Shown here in pieces: positions 1 to 5,609 of a stretch of DNA of 9,903 bases. The position numbers were made by a program, and so were the translations under genes. Position 1 is the stretch's first letter. Each line of letters starts with the position of its first letter. Source of the DNA: Modestobacter sp. (GTDB taxonomy: Bacteria; Actinomycetota; Actinomycetes; Mycobacteriales; Geodermatophilaceae); contig JAOPUQ010000156.1 in the NCBI GenBank assembly GCA_025963425.1, positions 1-9,903 on the forward strand, written 5' to 3'. Under the pieces are notes generated by a model that saw only the letters and a program-made list of their open reading frames with translations, was not told the DNA's origin and searched no databases.

Positions 1-45
1 ACCGCCCTGCCGAGGCCGCGCCCGTGCCCGTGCCCGTGCCCGGAC
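1..45. other. Left-edge non-coding stretch
   Basis: No gene can be supported here. There is no stop codon in any plus frame before the hairpins, so a gene arriving from the left would have to end before this window. The hexamer CCCGTG repeats about 3.7 times at 21-42, a short low-complexity tract. It is probably intergenic DNA beyond the terminators of the minus-strand gene that ends at 135. Confidence 0.4.
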
Positions 46-90
46 AGCCGTCGAGCCGCCCGCAGTGTCGGTGCGGGCGGCTCGACGGCT
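46..90 (-). terminator. Perfect 19-bp hairpin, distal terminator
   Basis: Bases 46-64 are the exact reverse complement of 72-90, giving a 19-bp stem with a 7-nt loop at 65-71. The stem is almost all G and C and no U-tract follows on either strand, as is common for I-shaped actinobacterial terminators. It abuts the next hairpin, sharing base 90. It could serve the secreted-protein gene ending at 135, or a plus-strand gene lying off the left edge, or both. Confidence 0.75.
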
Positions 91-133
91 CGGTGCGGCA
101 CCCCGGTGCCGGGGGGTCGGGGTGCCGCACCGA
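90..133 (-). terminator. Perfect 16-bp hairpin right after a stop codon
   Basis: Bases 90-105 are the exact reverse complement of 118-133, a 16-bp stem with a 12-nt loop at 106-117. It begins two bases past the TGA stop of the minus-strand gene (stop codon at 137-135), so it is the natural terminator of that gene. With the adjoining 46-90 hairpin it forms a tandem pair of stems. Confidence 0.8.
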
Positions 134-134
134 C

Positions 135-2744
135 TCAGACGGTGTACTCGATGTGCAGCACCGGCGCCTTGGCCGTGCCCCCGTCGAAGGACTCGGCGAT
201 CCGGGTCCCCGTGCCGGTGATGACCAGGACCATCGCGTTGCCGCTGGCCCAGCCCGGGCTGGCGACGATCTGCCGCAGCACCGCGCTCAGGTCCGGCGTC
301 CGCTGGTCCGCGGTCCGGGCGTTGGCCGTGGGCCAGGTCACCGGGTTCCACGCCACGGTCGCCGAGGTGCGCGGCCGCGACGAGACGTCCCGGACCGCCG
401 TGGTGAACGTGGCCGCGTTGCCCGCGGCCTGGCCGGCCACGGTCAGGCCGGCCGCCTCGGTCGACACCTCGTCGACCTGGAACTGCACGTAGGCCCGGGT
501 GATGGTGGCCCCGGCCGGCAGCGTCACGCCGGTGAACCGCAGCCCGACGGTCTGCACCCGCGTCCCGTCGGTGACCAGGTTGAGGTCACCGCTGGTGAGC
601 CCGACCGCGCCCGAGGAGGCGACCTCCTCCGCGTCGTCGGCGCTGGCCCGGATCGGCAGGTCGAGCACCCCCGGCGTGCCCGTCCCCCCACCCGGCGTCG
701 CCTCGGTCACCGTGACCGTCACGTCGTCGGTGGAGGTGAGCTGCCCGTCGGTGCCGGTCAGCCGGAGCACGTAGGTCCCGGCCTGGGAGAACGTCGCCGT
801 CGTCGACGGTGACGTCGCCGAGGCGAACGTCACCGTGCCGGTGCCACTCTGCTTGGTCCAGGTGCCGGTCGCCGTCGACCCCGCCGGCCTCCCGTCGTCG
901 GTGACCGAGCCGGACAGCGTCGCCGCGTTCGGCCGCACCACCGAGCGGTCCGGCCCGGCGCTGACGGTGGGTGCCGCGTTGGTCGGCGCCGTACCGCCGC
1001 CGCCGAACTCGAGGTGCAGGACGGGCGCCCTGGCGGCGCCGCCTTCGAAGGACTCGGCGGTGCGGGTCCCCGTGCCGGTGATGACCAGGGCGAGCGCGTT
1101 GCCGCTGACCCAGCCGGACCGGTTCACGATCTCCTGCACCACCGGAGCCAGGTTCGGCGTCCGCTGGTCCACGCCGCGGGCAGCCACCGTCGTCCAGGGC
1201 GCCGGGACCCAGCCGACGCTCGCCGCCGTGCGCGGCCGGTTGCTGACGTCCTTGGAGACCGTCGTGAAGGTCGCCGGGTTGTCGGCGGCCTGGCCGGCGA
1301 CGGTGAGGTTCGCCGCGGCCGTGGTGACCTCGTCGGCCTGGAACTGCACGTAGGCGTTGGTGATCTTCGCGCCCTTCGGCACCGCGACCCCGGTGAACCG
1401 CAGACCGACGGTCTGCACGGTCGTGCCGTCGGTGGTCAGCTCCAGGTCGTCGCCGACCGTGGCGGTGCTGCCCGACTTCTGCTCGGCGTCGTCCGTGCCG
1501 GCCCGGACGGGGACGTCGAGCGTGCCGGCGGCAGCGACCGCTATCGCCACGTCGTCGCTGGCCGACAGGGAGGAGTCGTTGCCGGTCAGCCGGAGCACGT
1601 AGCTGCCCTCGGCGCTGAAGGTGGCCGTGGTCGACGCCGAGTTCGCCTGCGCGAAGGTGACCGTGCCCGGCCCGCTGACCTTGGTCCACGCCGCCGTCAC
1701 CGCGGCCGGCGGGTTCGGCCGGCCGTCGTCGGTCACCGACCCGGCCAGCGAGGCCGAGTTCGGCAGGGTGACCGTCATGTCCGGCCCGGCGCTCACCCGG
1801 GGAGCGGTGTTGTTCGACAGTGGCGGCAGACGCAGATCCATCTCGTACAGGCGGCCGTCGTTCTCCGCCGCGTTGCTGTCGTTGTCGACGCCGCGGTCGA
1901 CGATGAAGGCGTCGGTCCGCCCCGACCCGTCGGTCGCGGGGGCCAGCGTGATCCCGGCGGCGCTCTTCGGGCTGCCGGCGGAGATGTCGACGACGTTCAT
2001 CAGCGCGCCCTGGCGGTTCAGCTCGTAGACCGCCCTGCTGCCGCCGTCGAGCACGAGGATCGAGTTGCGCTCCGGGTAGTACTTGATCCCCTCGGGGTCC
2101 AGAACCCCGTACTGGCCGACGTCGAACACCGTCCGGACGTCGTCGCCGGGGGCCACGGACCCGTCGAACCGGCCGTTGGGGCCGGGTGAGTAGTCGACGA
2201 CGTCGGTGTTGGCGCCGTCGATGATCAGCACGTGCCCGTTGGTGGTGGTGTCGGAGTCGAGGGTGACGTCCTCGGGGTCGCCGTTGTCCGGTCGCGTGGA
2301 GAAGCTCGCGGGGGTGCCGCTGGCCGGGCGTCCGTTGCCGTCGGTCTGGACGAAGAAGATCTTGTCGGCGTCGTCGTCGGACACCAGGGTCAGGCTCGGG
2401 TTCACGTAGCTGATGCCGGCCGCCTCGTCGGACCAGGGCAGCGTCGTCCAGCCGACGTTCCCGGCGGTCTGGGCGCCGGTGAGACTGGCGAAGAAGACGT
2501 TGGAGCCCTGGTACAGCGGCATCTCGTCGACCTCGGAGTCGCTGATGACCAGCCGCTTGCGGGCCGCGTCGTAGGTGATGCCGGCGGGGTCAGGGCTCGG
2601 CGTCGCCCAGGCTCCGGTGCTGGTGGTGCGGATCAGCGTCGCGGTGGTGGTGGCCGCGTCCGCGGCGACCGGCGGCAACGCGAGCGCACCTCCGGCGACC
2701 AGCGCTGTCACCAGCGTGAAGCGCAGTCCTGCGGTCATTCTCAT
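135..2744 (-). CDS. Secreted multidomain surface protein (propeller-like + 2x PKD/jellyroll)
   Basis: Exported protein of 869 aa, function unknown. A signal peptide covers about residues 1-30, with a cleavage site after ADA. Residues 34-307 hold five repeats of a beta-propeller-like pattern ([PA]-x-[GD]-[IV]-x-[YL], then a hydrophobic strand ending in D), resembling SdiA-regulated or SMP-30-type propellers. Then come a PKD-like Ig domain (about 314-404), a jellyroll-like domain of the DNRLRE/CBM96 type (about 408-580), and second copies of both (591-679 and 694-868), joined by a Gly/Thr-rich linker. There is no LPxTG motif, anchor helix or catalytic signature, so it is probably released or bound to surface polysaccharide. 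I chose ATG at 2744 because GAAGGTGA lies 5 nt upstream and the N-terminus then aligns with the paralogue at 3058-3981. GTG at 2753 falls inside that ribosome site. The export call is firm; the domain family names are from memory. Confidence 0.88.
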   Translation of the reverse strand: MRMTAGLRFTLVTALVAGGALALPPVAADAATTTATLIRTTSTGAWATPSPDPAGITYDAARKRLVISDSEVDEMPLYQGSNVFFASLTGAQTAGNVGWTTLPWSDEAAGISYVNPSLTLVSDDDADKIFFVQTDGNGRPASGTPASFSTRPDNGDPEDVTLDSDTTTNGHVLIIDGANTDVVDYSPGPNGRFDGSVAPGDDVRTVFDVGQYGVLDPEGIKYYPERNSILVLDGGSRAVYELNRQGALMNVVDISAGSPKSAAGITLAPATDGSGRTDAFIVDRGVDNDSNAAENDGRLYEMDLRLPPLSNNTAPRVSAGPDMTVTLPNSASLAGSVTDDGRPNPPAAVTAAWTKVSGPGTVTFAQANSASTTATFSAEGSYVLRLTGNDSSLSASDDVAIAVAAAGTLDVPVRAGTDDAEQKSGSTATVGDDLELTTDGTTVQTVGLRFTGVAVPKGAKITNAYVQFQADEVTTAAANLTVAGQAADNPATFTTVSKDVSNRPRTAASVGWVPAPWTTVAARGVDQRTPNLAPVVQEIVNRSGWVSGNALALVITGTGTRTAESFEGGAARAPVLHLEFGGGGTAPTNAAPTVSAGPDRSVVRPNAATLSGSVTDDGRPAGSTATGTWTKQSGTGTVTFASATSPSTTATFSQAGTYVLRLTGTDGQLTSTDDVTVTVTEATPGGGTGTPGVLDLPIRASADDAEEVASSGAVGLTSGDLNLVTDGTRVQTVGLRFTGVTLPAGATITRAYVQFQVDEVSTEAAGLTVAGQAAGNAATFTTAVRDVSSRPRTSATVAWNPVTWPTANARTADQRTPDLSAVLRQIVASPGWASGNAMVLVITGTGTRIAESFDGGTAKAPVLHIEYTV
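138..974 (-). repeat. Second copy of the PKD + jellyroll module
   Basis: This coding stretch (protein residues about 591-868) is a diverged duplicate of 1005-1805. Both begin with AP-x-VSAGPD, share SVTDDGRP and TYVLRLTG or SYVLRLTG, and continue to VQTVGLRFTGV, AYVQFQ, DQRTP and GNA-LVITGTGTR. More than half of the residues match by eye. The copy carries an added Gly/Thr-rich linker between its two domains. Confidence 0.85.
1005..1805 (-). repeat. First copy of the PKD + jellyroll module
   Basis: This stretch (protein residues about 314-580) matches the module at 138-974. The jellyroll part has the recurrent marks DDAE, VGLRFTGV, GA-IT-AYVQF-x-DE, GW-SGNAL and AESF-GG-A-APVLHLE, known to me from carbohydrate-binding-like domains of secreted bacterial proteins. 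A short GGGGTAPTN linker separates it from the second copy. Confidence 0.85.
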
Positions 2745-2749
2745 CCGGC

Positions 2750-2757
2750 TCACCTTC
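2750..2757 (-). promoter_or_regulatory. Ribosome binding site fixing the start at 2744
   Basis: The minus strand reads GAAGGTGA, then five bases, then ATG at 2744. The GTG at 2753-2751 is part of this site and so is unlikely to be the start codon. The equivalent place in the paralogue has GAAGGGGA four bases before its ATG. Confidence 0.65.
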
Positions 2758-2827
2758 GACTCTGGGGCGACGACCGGCCCAGCTTCAGAGCAGTTAGTGC
2801 ACCTGTCAATGCGTTCTGCAGCAACAT

Positions 2828-2867
2828 CGGAAAACTGCTACCGACAGTTTCCGGAAATCAGCGGAAA
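2828..2867. promoter_or_regulatory. Imperfect hairpin with repeated CGGAAA
   Basis: CGGAAAACTG (2828-2837) pairs with CAGTTTCCG (2845-2853) around a 7-nt loop, with one bulged A. CGGAAA recurs at 2852-2857 and 2862-2867. It lies in the leader or promoter of the long secreted-protein gene, about 85 nt before its start codon. It may be an operator or a leader structure; nothing in the sequence decides which. Confidence 0.3.
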
Positions 2868-2906
2868 GTCACGGGAGAAATGGCCGAAATTGTCTCTCCC
2901 CCACAT

Positions 2907-2924
2907 GTCAACCACCATCAGTAC
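2907..2924 (-). promoter_or_regulatory. Shared upstream motif, copy 1
   Basis: On the plus strand this site reads GTCAACCACCATCAGTAC and matches the site at 4112-4129 at 15 of 18 positions. It lies 163 nt upstream of the start of the long secreted-protein gene. On the coding strand it runs GTAC...GGTTGAC. Because the two genes behind the motif are paralogues, it may be a common activator or repressor site, or simply DNA kept since the duplication. Confidence 0.4.
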
Positions 2925-2999
2925 GAGGACGCCTCATCATCGTGATGGAGACGGGAAAATGCGTCCACCGGCATGGTGCCGGCACGTGGCGGGACGCGA

Positions 3000-3037
3000 C
3001 CGGGCCCGGCCACGTCGACGGACGTGACCGGGCCCGG
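3000..3037 (-). terminator. 17-bp hairpin terminator
   Basis: Bases 3000-3016 pair with 3021-3037 around the tetraloop GACG. There is one mismatch, C3010 opposite A3027. It starts about 20 nt beyond the TAG stop of the short secreted-protein gene and is rich in G and C with no U-tract. It separates that gene from the long paralogue, so the two are probably transcribed independently. Confidence 0.75.
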
Positions 3038-3057
3038 GGCACGAGGGCGCGGGTCGG

Positions 3058-3981
3058 CTACCGCGCGGGGAGCTTCACCGACATCTCGTAGAAGCGACCG
3101 TCGTTCTCCGCGGGGTTGGAGTCGTTGTCGATCCCACGGTCGCAGATGTAGAGGTTCGTCTTTCCCGAACCGTTGCTCGCCGGCGCCAGCGTGATGCCGG
3201 CCGCGTGCCTCGGCTTGGCCGCCGAGATGTCGATGACGTTCAGCAGCGCGCCGGTCCGGCTGAGCTCGTAGACCTTCTTGCTGTCACTGTCCAGCACCAG
3301 GATGGTGTTCCGGCCCGGGTAGTACTTGATGCCCTCCGGGTCCAGTGCCCCGTACTTGCCCACGTCGTAGGCGACCCGCTGGTCGTCACCGGCCGGCGCC
3401 ACGCCGTCGAAGACCCCGTTGGGCCCGGCGCTGTAGTCGTAGACGTCGGTGTTCGTCCCGTCGATGACCAGGATGTGCCCGTTGGTCGTGGCGTCGGAGT
3501 CCAACGACACGTCCTCGGCGTCGCCGTTCGTCGGGCGCGTGCTGAAGCCCCGGGGCGTGCCCTTCGGGCGGCCGTTGCTGTCGGTGTTGACCAGGAAGAC
3601 CTTGTCCGCGTCGTCGTCGGTGACCAGGGACCGGCCGGCGGTCAGGTAGCTGATGCCGGTGGGCTCGGAGGACCAGGGCACGGTCGTCCACCCGACGGCG
3701 CCGGAGGTCTGGGCGCCGCCGAGGGTCGAGTAGAAGACGTTCGTCCCCTTGTAGAGCTTCATCTCGTCGACCTCGGAGTCACTGAGGACCAGACGCTTGT
3801 GCCCCGGGTCGTAGGTGATCCCGGCCGGGTCGGGGCTGGGAACGGGCCAACCGGCCGTGGAGTGGCTGACGACCAGGGTCGCGGAGACGGTCGCCGCCTG
3901 GGCGGTCGCCGTCGGCAGGACGACCACACCGACGGCCACCGCCGTCACGACGGTGACGTGCATGCGCGCGGACACTCTCAT
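3058..3981 (-). CDS. Secreted propeller-like protein, short paralogue
   Basis: Exported protein of 307 aa. The signal peptide covers residues 1-29, with cleavage after AQA. The rest is one domain, roughly two thirds identical to residues 34-307 of the 869-aa neighbour. Five propeller-like repeats are visible, starting near residues 52 (PAGITYD), 108 (TGISYL), 155 (AEDVSLD), 215 (PEGIKYY) and 260 (AAGITLA). Conserved acidic clusters SDSEVDE (67-73), TDDDADK (121-127) and DNDSNPAENDGR (285-296) could bind metal ions such as calcium; that is inference. PKD and jellyroll modules are absent. The reading frame stays open to 4041, but I chose ATG at 3981: GAAGGGGA lies 4 nt upstream, and a longer start would bury the signal peptide. 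It has its own terminator and a divergent upstream region. Enzymatic activity is unknown; a binding or scaffold role is possible. Confidence 0.88.
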   Translation of the reverse strand: MRVSARMHVTVVTAVAVGVVVLPTATAQAATVSATLVVSHSTAGWPVPSPDPAGITYDPGHKRLVLSDSEVDEMKLYKGTNVFYSTLGGAQTSGAVGWTTVPWSSEPTGISYLTAGRSLVTDDDADKVFLVNTDSNGRPKGTPRGFSTRPTNGDAEDVSLDSDATTNGHILVIDGTNTDVYDYSAGPNGVFDGVAPAGDDQRVAYDVGKYGALDPEGIKYYPGRNTILVLDSDSKKVYELSRTGALLNVIDISAAKPRHAAGITLAPASNGSGKTNLYICDRGIDNDSNPAENDGRFYEMSVKLPAR

Positions 3982-3985
3982 CAGG

Positions 3986-3993
3986 TCCCCTTC
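3986..3993 (-). promoter_or_regulatory. Ribosome binding site fixing the start at 3981
   Basis: The minus strand reads GAAGGGGA, then CCTG, then ATG at 3981. Placement and context match the site of the long paralogue, where TCGAAGG also precedes ATGAGA. This supports the start that leaves the signal peptide at the true N-terminus. Confidence 0.65.
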
Positions 3994-4023
3994 GATCGGT
4001 TGACGTAGCACTTCCGGTGTGAA

Positions 4024-4052
4024 GTGGTAATGCAGCGTCACGTGGTCGTCAA
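4024..4052 (-). promoter_or_regulatory. Candidate promoter of the short secreted-protein gene
   Basis: On the minus strand TTGACG (4052-4047) is followed after 17 nt by TACCAC (4029-4024). The -35 box is good. The -10 box keeps the leading TA but lacks the final T. Transcription would start near 4017, giving a leader of roughly 36 nt. This is pattern matching only. Confidence 0.3.
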
Positions 4053-4111
4053 TCCGCGCTGCGCGCGTCGCATCCGACCATCAGCCCGCCATCGAGTACT
4101 GCCATGAGCGG

Positions 4112-4129
4112 GTCAACCATCAGCTGTAC
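4112..4129 (-). promoter_or_regulatory. Shared upstream motif, copy 2
   Basis: On the plus strand this site reads GTCAACCATCAGCTGTAC, 15/18 identical to 2907-2924. It lies 131 nt upstream of the ATG at 3981. The palindrome AGACGA-TC-TCGTCT follows at 4131-4144, and a partial echo, GACCATCAG, occurs at 4077-4085. The region is the divergent gap between the short secreted-protein gene and the glycosyltransferase, so a regulator here could influence both. Confidence 0.4.
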
Positions 4130-4130
4130 T

Positions 4131-4144
4131 AGACGATCTCGTCT
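4131..4144. promoter_or_regulatory. Palindrome in the divergent intergenic region
   Basis: AGACGA and TCGTCT are exact inverted arms around a 2-nt centre, followed on the plus strand by a short T-run (4144-4148). The stem is too short for a convincing terminator. A protein-binding operator next to the shared motif is the better reading, though chance is possible. Confidence 0.3.
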
Positions 4145-4245
4145 TTTTGACGGAGAGCGGCTGAATCCTTTTCGAATACGCCGGAAAGGCGTGACAGATC
4201 ACCATTCCGTGACGCCACAATGGCCACCCCCGCACGGCGTCGGAC

Positions 4246-4250
4246 GGAGG
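4246..4250 (+). promoter_or_regulatory. Ribosome binding site deciding a GTG start
   Basis: GGAGG lies 5 nt before GTG at 4256, an ideal arrangement. The in-frame ATG at 4220 has no comparable site upstream. GTG at 4250 is also in frame but overlaps the ribosome site. Confidence 0.7.
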
Positions 4251-4255
4251 TGCGC

Positions 4256-5542
4256 GTGACCAGCACGGCCAAGAACCGGGTGGACGGCCCCGTCCACACC
4301 TTCACCCGCAACGTGGTGGCCGCCCTGGGCCGGGAGCCCCGCACCCGGGAGCGGGACGGCGGCTGGGACGGCGCACCCCCGGTCGTGCTGCACGTGTGCA
4401 CCCGGTACCAGCGGGGCGGCTCCGAGCGTCGCATCCGGGACGCCATGCGGGCCCTCCCGGAGTTCCGTCACCACCTGGTGGTCGGGGCGGACTCCGACGT
4501 GGCGCTGGCGCGCGAGCAGACGCCGGCCGAGCAGGTGTGGGTGCTGCCGACGCTCGTGCGCCGGCTGGACCCGGTCCGGGACCTGCGGTCACTGGTCGGG
4601 CTGTGGCGCCTGCTGCGGCGCGGGGACCACCCGGTCGTCGTGTCCCACCAGTCGAAGGCCGGGGTGCTCACCCGGGCGGCGGCCGCCCTGGGGGGCCCGC
4701 CGGCGGTGCACTCCCTGTCCATGGCCAGCTTCGGGCCGGGGTACGGCCGCGCCGAGAACCTGGTGTTCCGCCGGCTGGAGCGGCTGCTGGGCCGTCGGAC
4801 GGCGGCCTTCTGCGTGGTCGGGGCAGACCTGGCGCAGCGGTTCGCCGCGGTCGGGGTGCCCGGTGACCGGCTGCACGTGGTGCGGTCGGGGGTTCCGCTC
4901 CCGGCTGCCCTGCCGCCCCGGGCCGAGGCGCGCCGGCTGCTCGACGAGCGGTTCGGCACGGCCCCGGGACGCCCGGTGGTCGTCTACGTCGGCAGCCTCG
5001 AGCCGCGCAAGAACCCGCTGCTGCTGACCGCGCTGCTGCGCCGGCTGCACGACCAGCAGGCCGGCCGGCCACAGCTGCTGGTGGTCGGTGACGGCCCGCA
5101 GCGCGCGGCGCTCGAGGCGGAGCTGGCGTCCGCCGGGCTGGCCGGCGACGCGGTGCTCGCCGGTCACCTGACCGACCCGGGCGCGGTGCACGCCGCCGTC
5201 CGCGGGGCCGACGTGCTGGTGCTGCTGAGCGAGGCGGAGGGGCTTCCTCAGGTGCTGGTGCAGGCCGCGGCGGCGGGCACCCCGTACGTGGCCTTCGACG
5301 TGGAGGGCGTGCGCGAGGTGCTGGCGCTGGGCGCCCGGGGGTCCGCGGTCGGCCTCGGCGACCTGGACGGCGTCGTCGCCGCGGTCGCCTCCTGGCTGTC
5401 GACCCGGTCGGCGGACCGCGAGCCGGTCGCGGACCTGTCCAGCTGGTCGCCGGACGCGATCGCCTCGGCCTATCGCGCCGTGCTGGGCCGGGTGGTCCCG
5501 GTGCCGGCATCCGGGGTCCAGCACCTGTCCTCCGTCGGCTGA
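4256..5542 (+). CDS. Family 4 (GT4) glycosyltransferase
   Basis: A GT-B fold glycosyltransferase of 428 aa that probably adds a sugar from a nucleotide-sugar donor to a lipid-linked polysaccharide repeat unit at the inner face of the membrane. About 40 poorly conserved residues precede the N-terminal Rossmann domain (VVLHVCTRYQRGGSER, about 43-58; SHQSKAG at 130-136). The C-terminal donor-binding domain has VYVGSLEPRKN (243-253), VVGDGPQR (276-283) and SEAEGLPQVLVQ (325-336). In the usual E-x7-E motif the second Glu is replaced by Gln (E328, Q336), a change I recall from one GT4 subgroup with LPRVL-x-Q. There is no signal peptide or clear membrane helix. It is the only plus-strand gene, diverging from the short secreted-protein gene and converging on the polysaccharide operon. 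I chose GTG 4256 over ATG 4220 on the ribosome site. Donor and acceptor cannot be read from the sequence. Confidence 0.9.
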   Translation: MTSTAKNRVDGPVHTFTRNVVAALGREPRTRERDGGWDGAPPVVLHVCTRYQRGGSERRIRDAMRALPEFRHHLVVGADSDVALAREQTPAEQVWVLPTLVRRLDPVRDLRSLVGLWRLLRRGDHPVVVSHQSKAGVLTRAAAALGGPPAVHSLSMASFGPGYGRAENLVFRRLERLLGRRTAAFCVVGADLAQRFAAVGVPGDRLHVVRSGVPLPAALPPRAEARRLLDERFGTAPGRPVVVYVGSLEPRKNPLLLTALLRRLHDQQAGRPQLLVVGDGPQRAALEAELASAGLAGDAVLAGHLTDPGAVHAAVRGADVLVLLSEAEGLPQVLVQAAAAGTPYVAFDVEGVREVLALGARGSAVGLGDLDGVVAAVASWLSTRSADREPVADLSSWSPDAIASAYRAVLGRVVPVPASGVQHLSSVG

Positions 5543-5574
5543 GCCGGCGCCACTGAACTGCTGGCGTCACCGGC
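5543..5574. terminator. Bulged hairpin between convergent genes
   Basis: GCCGGCGCCA (5543-5552) pairs with TGGCG (5562-5566) and CCGGC (5570-5574), with a 3-nt bulge (5567-5569) and a 9-nt loop. It starts directly after the TGA of the glycosyltransferase and lies 36 nt beyond the stop of the flippase gene, so it could act on both transcripts. It is weaker than the other terminators in the window. Confidence 0.4.
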
Positions 5575-5609
5575 CACCCGCCCCCCGGGCAGCCGCACCT
5601 CCACACCGC

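Larger units (their letters stand above)
2745..3057. other. Intergenic region: leader of the long gene and 3' end of the short one
   Basis: There is no gene in these 313 bases. The part at 2790-2960 is visibly richer in A and T than the flanking coding DNA. From right to left it holds the terminator of the short paralogue (3000-3037), a dyad at 2935-2947 (CATCA-3-TGATG), the shared 18-nt motif (2907-2924), three CGGAAA hexamers with an imperfect hairpin (2828-2867), and a TTGACA on the minus strand at 2809-2804. I could not pair that TTGACA with a convincing -10 hexamer. The promoter of the long gene must lie here but is not located. Confidence 0.6.

Noticed and set aside
21..42. CCCGTG hexamer repeats as a coding Pro-Val repeat or a mobile-element end
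   Set aside because: The tract is only 3.7 copies long, has no supporting frame context and no matching repeat elsewhere in the window.
24..2189. Plus-strand open frames opposite the long secreted-protein gene (24-812, 835-1353, 1014-2189)
   Set aside because: They are antisense to clearly recognisable repeated domains and have low-complexity or repetitive shadow translations. The first even runs through the hairpins.
2895..2911. TTGACA within the shared motif as a -35 box of the long gene
   Set aside because: The best -10-like sequence follows after only 11-12 nt, too short for a normal sigma-70-type promoter, and the leader would be about 150 nt. A role as a regulator site is more likely.
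3982..4041. Upstream extension of the short secreted protein by 20 residues
   Set aside because: It would place a non-hydrophobic stretch before the signal peptide, lacks a ribosome site and has no counterpart in the paralogue.
4131..4148. Palindrome plus T-run as an intrinsic terminator
   Set aside because: A realistic stem would be only 5 bp with a 4-nt loop, and no plus-strand gene ends upstream of it.
4220..4255. ATG at 4220 as start of the glycosyltransferase
   Set aside because: No ribosome site precedes it, while GGAGG stands 5 nt before the in-frame GTG at 4256. The 12 extra residues are Arg-rich and carry no motif.
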